From Virgibacillus phasianinus (GTDB taxonomy: Bacteria; Bacillota; Bacilli; Bacillales; Amphibacillaceae): 64,000 nucleotides of DNA. Made by a program: the position numbers and the translations under genes. The notes under the pieces are model-generated. The model was not told the DNA's origin. It made no database searches and saw only the letters and a list, made by a program, of their open reading frames with translations. Below are positions 37,699 through 45,030 of the stretch, one piece after another. Location of the stretch: NCBI RefSeq assembly GCF_002216775.1, contig NZ_CP022315.1, forward strand, positions 620,001 through 684,000, given 5' to 3'. Each line of letters begins with the position of its first letter. The first letter of the stretch is position 1.

Positions 37699-38370
37699 CT
37701 ATTTACTGTCTTCCTTTAATTCGGTATATACCACAAGGCGCTGGTTATGTGTGCCTATATCATAGTTGTATTCACCAGTACACGTAATTAAATTCAACAT
37801 TTTTCTTGGTGTATATCCAAATATCTGTTCTACCGGGGCTTCACCAAGGTCAAAGGCTTTTTTATCAACCACTTCAAAAATTCTGGTTTCTCCGCTTTTA
37901 CCCGTTACTTTTACTTCATCACCGGCTTCAAGTTTGTGTAAATCCCAGAAGATTCCTTCACCCTCTGGTGTATTTACATGCCCTGCAATTACAGCACTTC
38001 CCTGTTCACCAGGTTTTGCGCCTGATTGGTACCAGCCCGCATTATTATAGTCCTCTGGCACACCCATTTTGCCATTGTCCTGTAGGCCAACTTTTTCAAC
38101 TGAGGCTTCAGCACCAATGCTTTCTATTGAAATTTTATCAGGTACAATTCCTTTTATTGGTTCAGCAAAAGCATCTGAGTAAAAACTTTTTTCTTCTTTC
38201 TTTTTTTCCATAGTCATACTTTTCATTTCCGTGTCCGGCTGATCTACTGATTTTTTTTCAGTGGTATTATCCTGATTGTCTTTTTGTTCAGGTTGCGGGG
38301 AATCAGCGCTATGCATGTTCCCACAACCAACTAATACTGTTAGCAATAATATAGTTATTATTTTCCGCAT
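37699..38370 (-). CDS. Class F-like sortase, predicted lipoprotein
   Basis: A 223-aa protein. An N-terminal signal ends in LVGCGN (lipobox), then an acidic linker to ~residue 75. The sortase domain has catalytic His in VIAGHVNTP, Cys in LITCTGEY and Arg in NQRLVVY, the class D/F arrangement. Sortases are usually held by a TM segment; lipid anchoring is unusual. It starts 26 bp after a gene for a protein with an MPKTG sorting signal, its probable substrate. Confidence 0.9.
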   Translation of the reverse strand: MRKIITILLLTVLVGCGNMHSADSPQPEQKDNQDNTTEKKSVDQPDTEMKSMTMEKKKEEKSFYSDAFAEPIKGIVPDKISIESIGAEASVEKVGLQDNGKMGVPEDYNNAGWYQSGAKPGEQGSAVIAGHVNTPEGEGIFWDLHKLEAGDEVKVTGKSGETRIFEVVDKKAFDLGEAPVEQIFGYTPRKMLNLITCTGEYNYDIGTHNQRLVVYTELKEDSK

Positions 38371-38396
38371 TACACTGACCCCCCACCTTCACAAAA

Positions 38397-39752
38397 TTAT
38401 TTTTCTTCTGATGACTGGTATTTACGGATTGCTACAAATACTGCTAATGCTAGTGCACTTGCACCCAAGATCCATAGCATCATCATGTCATTGTTATTAT
38501 CTGCTGGTGCAAAGCCAGTTTTTGGCATTTCAGATGGCATATCAGAAGCAAATTTGTCTGGGTATTGAGCAACAATTGCGCCAGAAAGTGCTTTTGAAAT
38601 GTCATTAGCATAAGCGTAACCTTCATGGAACTTGTTATACGCTTTTTCATAGTCTCCTGCTGCATAAGCATCAAATGAAGCAATTAGCTGGTTAACATGG
38701 TCTTGTAATTCTTCTGAAACAGCGTCTGCTTTGATGTTACCTTCTGTAGCAGTTTCCATGAATGCTGAGAAGTCTTCACGATATTGTTTTAACTGATCAA
38801 GTGCTTCTTGTTTCGCCGCATCATCTTCAGCAGCTGTCGCTTTTACATAGTCTACAAAGTAACCAATATGGTTGCTCCACATTTCTTTAAATTTCGCTGC
38901 AGCTTCATCACCATATACAGATCCGATTGCTGCTGATAGTTTATCAGTATTTTTAGCTAGCTGTTCTGCGTTAGCCTTGAAAATATCCATTGATTTTTCG
39001 CCTTCGATACCATTCTGCATCGCTGTTACAGCAAATGCAACGTGTCCAGAAAGAATGTTATTTAGTGTTAGTCTAAGGTCTGCAGCTGGTGTTACAGCCA
39101 TCTTATTATCGAATTTCTCAGGGAATTGTGCTGTGATAGCACTTGAAAGTCCCTTAGCTGTCATATATAAGTGTGCTCTTGCATCTGCTTGATTACTAAA
39201 TGCTTCTTTATAGTCGCCAGCTACATATGCATCAAATGCTGAAATCAACTGATTAACGTGTGTTTGCAGTCCCTCAGCCAATGCATCCGCTTCAACACGA
39301 CCTTCCGTTGCTTTATCAAGAAATGCTGAGAAGTCTTTACGATATTGGGAAAGTTCATCCAATGCTGCTTGTTTTGCTTCTTCATCTTCTTTAGCAGTTC
39401 CTTGTACGTACGCTACAAAGTATCCAACATGTGCATGCCACATATCATAGAACGCCTTGCCTGCTTTTTCGCCATATACAGAAGCAATGGCATCCGCTAA
39501 TGCATGTGTATTTTCATTAAGCTGTGCTTTTGCTGCTTCGAAATCTTCCGCTCCTTCAATTCCTTTACGCATTGCAATGATTGCTAAGTTTCCGTGTTCA
39601 GATAATAATGAACCCAAGTTAGCCCTGAGATCAACAGCTGCATTACTTACTGTTGGTTTCTCCATTGTTTCTGCGTTAACTAAGCCTCCGTTCGCTGAAA
39701 ATAAAATTGCCGCACTCATTGGTGCTACGACTAATGCTTTTTTCCAATTCAT
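38397..39752 (-). CDS. Cell-wall-anchored protein with two His-containing helical repeats
   Basis: A 451-aa secreted protein: signal peptide (cleaved near NAE, ~28), two similar all-helical repeats of about 180 residues (~38-215 and ~222-405), then an LPXTG-like sorting signal EMPKTG, a hydrophobic segment and a basic tail. Both repeats keep LLSEH/ILSGH, WxxHxGYFVxY and HVNQLI, three His each, and FDAYxAGDY. This could be a metal- or cofactor-binding bundle; the function is not known. An ECF-type promoter identical in pattern to that of the nearby sigma factor precedes it. Confidence 0.9.
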   Translation of the reverse strand: MNWKKALVVAPMSAAILFSANGGLVNAETMEKPTVSNAAVDLRANLGSLLSEHGNLAIIAMRKGIEGAEDFEAAKAQLNENTHALADAIASVYGEKAGKAFYDMWHAHVGYFVAYVQGTAKEDEEAKQAALDELSQYRKDFSAFLDKATEGRVEADALAEGLQTHVNQLISAFDAYVAGDYKEAFSNQADARAHLYMTAKGLSSAITAQFPEKFDNKMAVTPAADLRLTLNNILSGHVAFAVTAMQNGIEGEKSMDIFKANAEQLAKNTDKLSAAIGSVYGDEAAAKFKEMWSNHIGYFVDYVKATAAEDDAAKQEALDQLKQYREDFSAFMETATEGNIKADAVSEELQDHVNQLIASFDAYAAGDYEKAYNKFHEGYAYANDISKALSGAIVAQYPDKFASDMPSEMPKTGFAPADNNNDMMMLWILGASALALAVFVAIRKYQSSEEK

Positions 39753-39798
39753 CTTAAAAACATCTCCTTCTAGTTTTTTATTATGTGATTCTACTTAG

Positions 39799-39833
39799 CT
39801 AACGAAGAAGACTTCTATTTGGATCACTTTTTC
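39799..39833 (-). promoter_or_regulatory. Candidate ECF promoter of the MPKTG protein-sortase operon
   Basis: GGAAAAAGTGATCC, 16 bp, then CGTTAG on the minus strand. It matches the element upstream of the ECF sigma operon (41524-41558) in sequence and spacing. Confidence 0.7.
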
Positions 39834-39944
39834 CTGGGAAAATAAAAAAAACCGCCAATATCATCGCTCCTCGCCCTGGACAAATGCCTAGATCACGGCA
39901 TTTCCAAGTATTTTTCTTTTTTCGATATTTTTTTATTATTCCTA

Positions 39945-40007
39945 GGGTGTTTTCTAAAATATTGTTGTTAAACAAAATCTATAAACTGCAAACCGCGACG
40001 TAACTAA
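39945..40007 (+). repeat. Repeat family D, copy 2
   Basis: The plus-strand counterpart of 34883-34942, sharing GGGTGTTTTCTAAAA, ATTGTTGTT, TATAAACTG and GACGTAACTAA. Confidence 0.65.
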
Positions 40008-40035
40008 CAATCTTTTGGAAAACAGCCAAATATAA

Positions 40036-40067
40036 AAAACCGGGACACATCATAATGTATCCCGGTT
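40036..40067 (-). terminator. Terminator of the sigma/anti-sigma operon
   Basis: On the minus strand AACCGGGATACAT and ATGTGTCCCGGTT pair, followed by TTTTTA. Confidence 0.88.
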
Positions 40068-40079
40068 AATAACTTATTT

Positions 40080-40868
40080 TTAAATTGGCGAACTTAATAG
40101 AATATCACCTTTAGGTTTCTGGCTGTTTGCATTAGGTTCTTTAGTAATGGCGATAGTATCAAATTGATGTTTTCCCTGATAATTCATCAGGTAGGATACG
40201 GCACCATTTCCATTCGCATTAGAAACAAAGGTTCCTGCACGATATGGTTTTCCATCCTCCAGCACCCATACCTGATACGTTTCTTCACCTTCAAGTTCTG
40301 GAAGATCACTTGCTTGAATAACAAGATTCGTTTTGTTGTTTTGTTCAATCATCATTGCGGTCGCTTCCGCATTTACACCTTCAGAAGGACTTAATGACAA
40401 CATCTTTTGAATTGTATCAAGTGAAGGCTCCGTTTCCTCCGGTTTAGTAGTAGGACTTGTTTCCTCATCATTAGATAAATATATAAGCGCTGCACCATTA
40501 CCGATTAATGATAATGTTAAAACAGCTGCGATTAACGGTTTATACCAGCTTTTTTTCTTACTTCTACTCGGCTCATTCCACTCATTGATTGAGGTAACCT
40601 TTTCCTGTTCCTGTTTTTCCGGTTCCGGTTCCGTTTCGGGAGTGTTTGTTCCATTTATAACATTAGATAAAACGCGCTGTTTCATACCACTAGGCGGGTC
40701 TATAGCTTCACTGCTATACGGAAGGTCTTCCGTCAATTGTTGCAGCTCTGCAAGCTCTTCTTGACATTCTTCACACTCTAACAGATGTAATTCAAATTCT
40801 TCTTCTTGTTCTTTTGTTAGCTGGTTATTAAAATAATCAAGCAACAAATCACACGTATTAGACATCAT
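40080..40868 (-). CDS. RskA-like anti-sigma factor
   Basis: A 262-aa membrane protein. The N-terminal zinc-binding anti-sigma domain has HLLECEECQEEL (HxxxCxxC), a TM segment is at ~110-130 (PLIAAVLTLSLIGNGAALIYL), and the extracellular C-terminal RskA domain has TYQVWVLEDGKPYRAGTF. It should hold the ECF sigma factor at the membrane until a signal, probably via regulated proteolysis. It overlaps the sigma gene by 11 bp; a G8 tract at 40873-40880 lies where its ribosome binding site is. Confidence 0.88.
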   Translation of the reverse strand: MMSNTCDLLLDYFNNQLTKEQEEEFELHLLECEECQEELAELQQLTEDLPYSSEAIDPPSGMKQRVLSNVINGTNTPETEPEPEKQEQEKVTSINEWNEPSRSKKKSWYKPLIAAVLTLSLIGNGAALIYLSNDEETSPTTKPEETEPSLDTIQKMLSLSPSEGVNAEATAMMIEQNNKTNLVIQASDLPELEGEETYQVWVLEDGKPYRAGTFVSNANGNGAVSYLMNYQGKHQFDTIAITKEPNANSQKPKGDILLSSPI

Positions 40869-41424
40869 CCTGCCCCCCCCTTTCGTTAACTTGGGACAGT
40901 TTATTGCGTAAATGCTTCAACGCCAATCGAACTCTCCCTTTCACTGTACCAAGTGGTATTTCACATGATTCAGCTATTTTTGATTGTGACATTCCTTTAA
41001 AGTAGAATAACTCGATGATTTCCTGCTGATCACCTGTTAATTGACCAACCGCCTCGCGAACCTGTTCACTTCGTTCCTTCCATTCAATCTGTTCCTCTGT
41101 AGAAGGACCCAAATCATGAAGGGCATCTCGCTCATCCAGCTCATACGGCGTTTCTTTTTTTTTCCTTAGCATATCGATTGTCGCATTACGCGTAACGGTT
41201 AATAACCAGGAAGAAAATTTGCCTTTTGATTCATCGAAGTTGCGTTGCCTTGACCATATCTTTGTAAAAACATCCTGCACAACTTCTTCAGCAAGAAATT
41301 TATTTTTGGTCATGCGAAACGAGAAGGAAAATAACAGTTTTTCGTAGCGATCATACAGCAGCTCTAATGCGTGTTCATCTTGTGCTTGCGCTCGGTTGAA
41401 TAATTCAACATCATGTTCTCGCAT
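40858..41424 (-). CDS. ECF RNA polymerase sigma factor
   Basis: A 188-aa ECF sigma. Region 2 has AEEVVQDVFTKIWSRQRNFD and SWLLTVTRNATIDMLR; region 4 has FYFKGMSQSKIAESCEIPLG. The pairing with an RskA-like anti-sigma factor points to the SigK-like ECF group. The start at 41424 is 6 nt after AAGGAG. It is preceded by a candidate autoregulatory promoter. Confidence 0.9.
   Translation of the reverse strand: MREHDVELFNRAQAQDEHALELLYDRYEKLLFSFSFRMTKNKFLAEEVVQDVFTKIWSRQRNFDESKGKFSSWLLTVTRNATIDMLRKKKETPYELDERDALHDLGPSTEEQIEWKERSEQVREAVGQLTGDQQEIIELFYFKGMSQSKIAESCEIPLGTVKGRVRLALKHLRNKLSQVNERGGQDDV
40873..40880. repeat. G8 mononucleotide tract in the sigma/anti-sigma overlap
   Basis: Eight consecutive G on the minus strand near the end of the sigma gene, directly before the anti-sigma ATG. 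Slippage here would change the C-terminal residues of the sigma factor and the spacing or strength of the anti-sigma ribosome binding site. Confidence 0.6.
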
Positions 41425-41523
41425 ACCATTCTCCTTTTTAAAAATAGATAGGCTTATCATATCATAATTAGCCTAGCTGGAGAGAGGCAAAAGGTTCTTT
41501 CTTATCATAAACCTTCTATATAG

Positions 41524-41558
41524 TATACGTTTAATATTCACGAATGGATCACTTTTCC
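41524..41558 (-). promoter_or_regulatory. Candidate ECF autoregulatory promoter of the sigma operon
   Basis: GGAAAAGTGATCC (41546-41558), a 16-bp spacer and CGTAT (41525-41529). It shares both elements and spacing with the promoter of the MPKTG protein gene. The ATCC core of the -35 resembles that of SigK-like ECF factors. Confidence 0.7.
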
Positions 41559-41613
41559 ACTAATATATATCCGGAATAATGAACCTATATGTTTTAAACG
41601 GTAAATTTCTAGA

Positions 41614-41668
41614 GGGGGGACAGTCCCCCGTTACGCTAAAGTGGTAAAGCAGCGGGGACTGTCCCCCC
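41614..41668. repeat. Repeat family C, copy 1 (55-bp palindrome)
   Basis: Perfect 15-bp inverted arms GGGGGGACAGTCCCC and GGGGACTGTCCCCCC around a 25-bp centre containing CTAAAGTGGTAAAGC. Each arm is itself nearly palindromic. It matches 61191-61245 closely. Confidence 0.85.
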
Positions 41669-41823
41669 TTGAAGAAATTATAAATAATTATCGGTATTAG
41701 TATTAACATTCTGAGGGAGCTATTCTTACAAAAATGTAAGATTCTTTTTTTGCGCGGTAAATGAAACGTTTTTATGGGATAATCGTAATACAGTCTGGTA
41801 TAGAGATAAAGGAGGTCATTTCA

Positions 41824-42741
41824 ATGGCAGAACCAGCAATGGAATTGACAGACGTCAAAAAGACAATTGGAAATAAAGAAATCATTAAAGGTCTTTCTTT
41901 CACGATTAATAGAGGAGAAGTATTTGGATTTATTGGTCCAAACGGTGCTGGTAAAACGACTACCATTCGGATGATGGTTGGCTTGATGAACATTACGGAG
42001 GGTGATATCCGAATACTGGGAAACAGTATCAAAGACAATCACAAAGCTGCTATCCGAGAAGTTGGGGCAATTGTTGAAAATCCGGAGATGTATCCATTCA
42101 TGAGTGGATGGCAGAACCTTAAGCACTACGCTCGAATGATTCCTGGAATTACGAAGGAACGCATTACTGAAGTAGTTCAATTAGTTGGGCTGGAAAAACC
42201 GATCAAAGAAAAAGCAGGGAGATACTCACTTGGGATGCGCCAGCGATTAGGAATTGCACAAGCGTTGTTACATAATCCTTCTGTTCTAATCCTAGATGAA
42301 CCTACCAATGGATTGGATCCAGCTGGAATACGCGAAATTCGTAAATACATACGAAATCTGGCACAAACAGAAAATGTTGCCGTAATTGTTTCCAGTCACA
42401 TGCTTGCTGAGGTAGAACAAATGTGTGACCGGATCGGGATAATTAAAAATGGGGAATTGATTTCTACGCAGCATTTGCATGAAACTTCAGAGGAACAAGG
42501 ACATCAGATACAGATGGAGGTAGACCCATTAAATAAAGCGCTTGAATTGTTAAGGATGCATCATGATGTTGATGGAAAGATTGTTGGGGACGTTATTACT
42601 TTCCAGGGCGACAAAAAGAAAATACCAAAGTATATCCAGACACTAGTTGAGAACGAACTATCTATCTATCAAGTTGGTGTCTCCAAAGCGACACTAGAGG
42701 ATAAATTCTTTGATTTGATTGGAGAGAATACAATTGAGTAA
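41824..42741 (+). CDS. ABC transporter ATP-binding protein
   Basis: A 305-aa ATPase with Walker A GPNGAGKTTT, signature YSLGMRQRLGIAQAL and Walker B VLILDEPTNGLDPAG. It resembles the BcrA/YxlF-type exporter ATPases for peptides or antibiotics. AAGGAGGT precedes the ATG at 41824. The next gene encodes its permease; stop and start overlap. Confidence 0.93.
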   Translation: MAEPAMELTDVKKTIGNKEIIKGLSFTINRGEVFGFIGPNGAGKTTTIRMMVGLMNITEGDIRILGNSIKDNHKAAIREVGAIVENPEMYPFMSGWQNLKHYARMIPGITKERITEVVQLVGLEKPIKEKAGRYSLGMRQRLGIAQALLHNPSVLILDEPTNGLDPAGIREIRKYIRNLAQTENVAVIVSSHMLAEVEQMCDRIGIIKNGELISTQHLHETSEEQGHQIQMEVDPLNKALELLRMHHDVDGKIVGDVITFQGDKKKIPKYIQTLVENELSIYQVGVSKATLEDKFFDLIGENTIE

Positions 42742-43702
42742 TTTCTTTCAGCTACTTGTAAATGAACAAATTAAGACATATATAAAAAAGTCTACCTGGG
42801 CGATGTACATCATACTGGCACTTATTATCATAGGAATTGGCTTTATGACGAACTTTTTTGAGGGTACCACCACACCAAAATATGATGAGGATACGTGGCG
42901 GCAAACCCTTCAAGATGAAAATAAACAGATAAAGAAAGACATGCAGGAAATGAGCAAAAATGAAGCCGAAATGATGGGTGATTACAACAACTCCCAACTA
43001 GAAAAAAACAACTTCTATTTGGAAAATGATATTATGCCAGCAAATTATGATGCATGGCAATTCGTTTTGGATAACAAGACTCTTCTTTCACTAATAACGT
43101 TGTTTACCATTATTGTGGCCGCTGGTATTATCGCTAATGAATTCAAATGGGGAACTATCAAACTTTTATTAATAAGACCCATATCACGTACGAAGATTTT
43201 ATTATCCAAGTACATTTCAGTACTGCTTTTCGCATTGTGGACATTATTATTTGTATTAATCCTATCCTTCCTTGTAGGTGCAATCTTTTTTGGGATTAAT
43301 AGTTTTGATCCACAGATTGTTACCGATCAAAAAGGTTCATTTGAACAAGTTTCCGTTATCAATCAAATTTTCGCTGCCTACGGATTCCAGTTAGTTACGT
43401 TATTAATGATGGCAACTTTTGCCTTCATGATTTCGGCAATTTTCCGTCAAAGCTCACTTGCAATCGGTCTTGCAATCTTTCTTATGTTTGCAGGCACTTC
43501 TATTGTTGGGTTCTTTGCTGATCATGAATGGGCAAAATATATACTGTTTGCAAACACAAATTTGGAACAATATGTAAATGGGACACCAATGATTGAAGGA
43601 ATGACATTAGGGTTCTCGATTGGTGTACTAATTGTCTACTTTATTATATTCTCAGTAATCACGTGGTTATTTTTCACTAAAAGAGATGTTGCAGGTCACT
43701 AA
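42734..43702 (+). CDS. ABC transporter permease
   Basis: A 322-aa ABC-2 type permease. TM1 is at ~20-40, a large charged extracellular loop to ~110, then five more segments. The likely start is TTG 42734, 7 nt after GGAGAG and overlapping the ATPase stop. Substrate unknown. Confidence 0.88.
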   Translation: MSNFFQLLVNEQIKTYIKKSTWAMYIILALIIIGIGFMTNFFEGTTTPKYDEDTWRQTLQDENKQIKKDMQEMSKNEAEMMGDYNNSQLEKNNFYLENDIMPANYDAWQFVLDNKTLLSLITLFTIIVAAGIIANEFKWGTIKLLLIRPISRTKILLSKYISVLLFALWTLLFVLILSFLVGAIFFGINSFDPQIVTDQKGSFEQVSVINQIFAAYGFQLVTLLMMATFAFMISAIFRQSSLAIGLAIFLMFAGTSIVGFFADHEWAKYILFANTNLEQYVNGTPMIEGMTLGFSIGVLIVYFIIFSVITWLFFTKRDVAGH

Positions 43703-43748
43703 AATTTCATCATTACTTCTAATCAAGATAAAATTATGATATACATAA

Positions 43749-43888
43749 GAAAAGCTTAGGCGACTGGTTAGCGGCGTACAAATAGATAGGACTGTGAAAG
43801 TACGGTGAACTTTCCGTACATTCATCAGGACTACCTACTTGCTAGTCGCTAGGAGCCGCAGCTGGATCAGAAAAGCGAAGGCGACTGC
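43749..43888. repeat. Repeat family A, full copy 2 (nested hairpin)
   Basis: Starts GAAAAGCTTAGGCGACTGG and ends CTAGGAGCCGCAGCTGGATC, then a truncated direct copy of the start, AAAAGCGAAGGCGACTG, at 43871-43887. The inner hairpin is GTACGG/CCGTAC (43800-43821), and outer arms GCGACTGGTTAGC and GCTAGTCGC also pair. Same layout as 7516-7664. Confidence 0.75.
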
Positions 43889-43942
43889 CTATCGTAGGGA
43901 TAGAAAAAATATGTATATACCTTATGTTCGAGGTGTTAGGGA

Positions 43943-44125
43943 ATGAAGCGTTATTTAACAACCCTGTTTATGATACTTAGCGGTGTTATTTTAATAATCG
44001 GATTACAAATAGATTTTCGCTGGAATGGTATTGTTTCGTGGGGATTATCATTTATCAGTCTTATCTTCGCGGTTTATTTTACTAAGTACATTCCAAATGA
44101 GAAAAACCAAAAAAGCAAAAATTAA
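43943..44125 (+). CDS. Small membrane protein, 60 aa
   Basis: Two hydrophobic segments (LTTLFMILSGVILIIGL and GIVSWGLSFISLIFAVYF) with a short turn and a basic tail. A GAGGTG-like site precedes the ATG and a strong terminator follows. No family recognised. Confidence 0.6.
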   Translation: MKRYLTTLFMILSGVILIIGLQIDFRWNGIVSWGLSFISLIFAVYFTKYIPNEKNQKSKN

Positions 44126-44148
44126 AAAGCTGTATTCACTATTACACC

Positions 44149-44187
44149 GCCTGTGGAAAAACCTCTTGTTTTTCTACAGGCTTTTTT
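44149..44187 (+). terminator. Terminator after the 60-aa protein gene
   Basis: GCCTGTGGAAAAAC pairs with GTTTTTCTACAGGC around a 5-base loop, followed by TTTTTT. Confidence 0.88.
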
Positions 44188-44289
44188 CTTGTGTACGGTC
44201 TGACGAATCCTACTCGGCCTCCCTTTATGGAATAAGTCTCTATTCCATAACCAGCTTGTTTCCAAACTTACATTTATAGGCGCGAATAA

Positions 44290-45006
44290 TTATTCATTGA
44301 CTCGCCGGGCAAAGTCCACGAAGCGGAATTTATCTGGGCGATGTCTTGACTCCGTATATTGAAACAAACGTGCATCGTCCAGGTACACCAGACTTTTAAT
44401 TACCACAACATTTGAGAAACTCTCAAGATCCAACAGCTGTCTATCCTCTTCTGTCGGTTCTTCCACGACAATTTCCTTTCTGGCAAAACTGATCGTCAAG
44501 CCCAACTCATTTTCAAGATAGCTGTAAATAGAGTCCCCACATATTTCTTTTGTAAGTGTCGGGACAACCTTTTCATTTAGAAAGTCTTTGTCTAAAATAA
44601 CCTTTTCCCCATCAAGATCCCTAGAGCGTACAACGGTCCAAACTTTATCCGACCGTTTAAGCTGTAAGGTGTTTTGTAATCTTGGTTCCACTTCAGAAAG
44701 ACTCAGCTCATGCACAGTTGTTTTTGTTGTTACATTTAATTTATCCGCTAATTCTTTAAAGCTCACAATTCCCGTTACAGGGAAATCAAATTTATTAATA
44801 TCAATTACCATAGAGCCCTTTCCCCGGATCTTTTGAATGTACCCATCCTGGGCCAGTAAATTCAATGCTTTGCGAATCGTTTCTCTTGATGTTGCATACA
44901 TTTCAGTCAGTTCATTCTCAGACGGCAGCATGGTTTGCTTCGGCCAATAATTGTCCTGTATTTTTAAAACTAAATCCTGATAAATGGTTAAATATTTCTT
45001 TTGCAT
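44290..45006 (-). CDS. treR: Trehalose operon repressor, GntR family
   Basis: A 238-aa GntR/HutC regulator. The N-terminal winged helix has LPSENELTEMYATSRETIRKAL and a UTRA effector domain follows (~90-230). By family it responds to trehalose-6-phosphate and represses tre. It is the last gene of treP-treA-treR. The start is 7 nt after GAGG. Confidence 0.93.
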   Translation of the reverse strand: MQKKYLTIYQDLVLKIQDNYWPKQTMLPSENELTEMYATSRETIRKALNLLAQDGYIQKIRGKGSMVIDINKFDFPVTGIVSFKELADKLNVTTKTTVHELSLSEVEPRLQNTLQLKRSDKVWTVVRSRDLDGEKVILDKDFLNEKVVPTLTKEICGDSIYSYLENELGLTISFARKEIVVEEPTEEDRQLLDLESFSNVVVIKSLVYLDDARLFQYTESRHRPDKFRFVDFARRVNE

Positions 45007-45030
45007 ATTCATTCCTCATTACTACGCTAT

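Larger units (their letters stand above)
39753..40079. other. Intergenic region with ECF promoter, hairpin, repeat D and terminator
   Basis: A 327-bp gap. It holds the candidate ECF promoter (39799-39833), a hairpin AAATGCC/GGCATTT (39882-39903), repeat D copy 2 (39945-40007) and the terminator of the anti-sigma gene (40036-40067). No gene is seen. Confidence 0.7.
41425..41823. other. Intergenic region between sigma and ABC transporter genes
   Basis: A 399-bp divergent gap. It holds the ECF promoter (41524-41558), repeat C copy 1 (41614-41668) and an inverted repeat TCTTACA-aaaa-TGTAAGA (41724-41741) followed by T7. A TGGGATAAT extended -10-like site lies near 41775. No gene is seen. Confidence 0.6.

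Noticed and set aside
41597-41668. The GGGGACAGTCCCC palindrome as a transcription terminator
   Set aside because: No T-run follows on either strand and a near-identical copy lies inside an operon, so a repeat element fits better.
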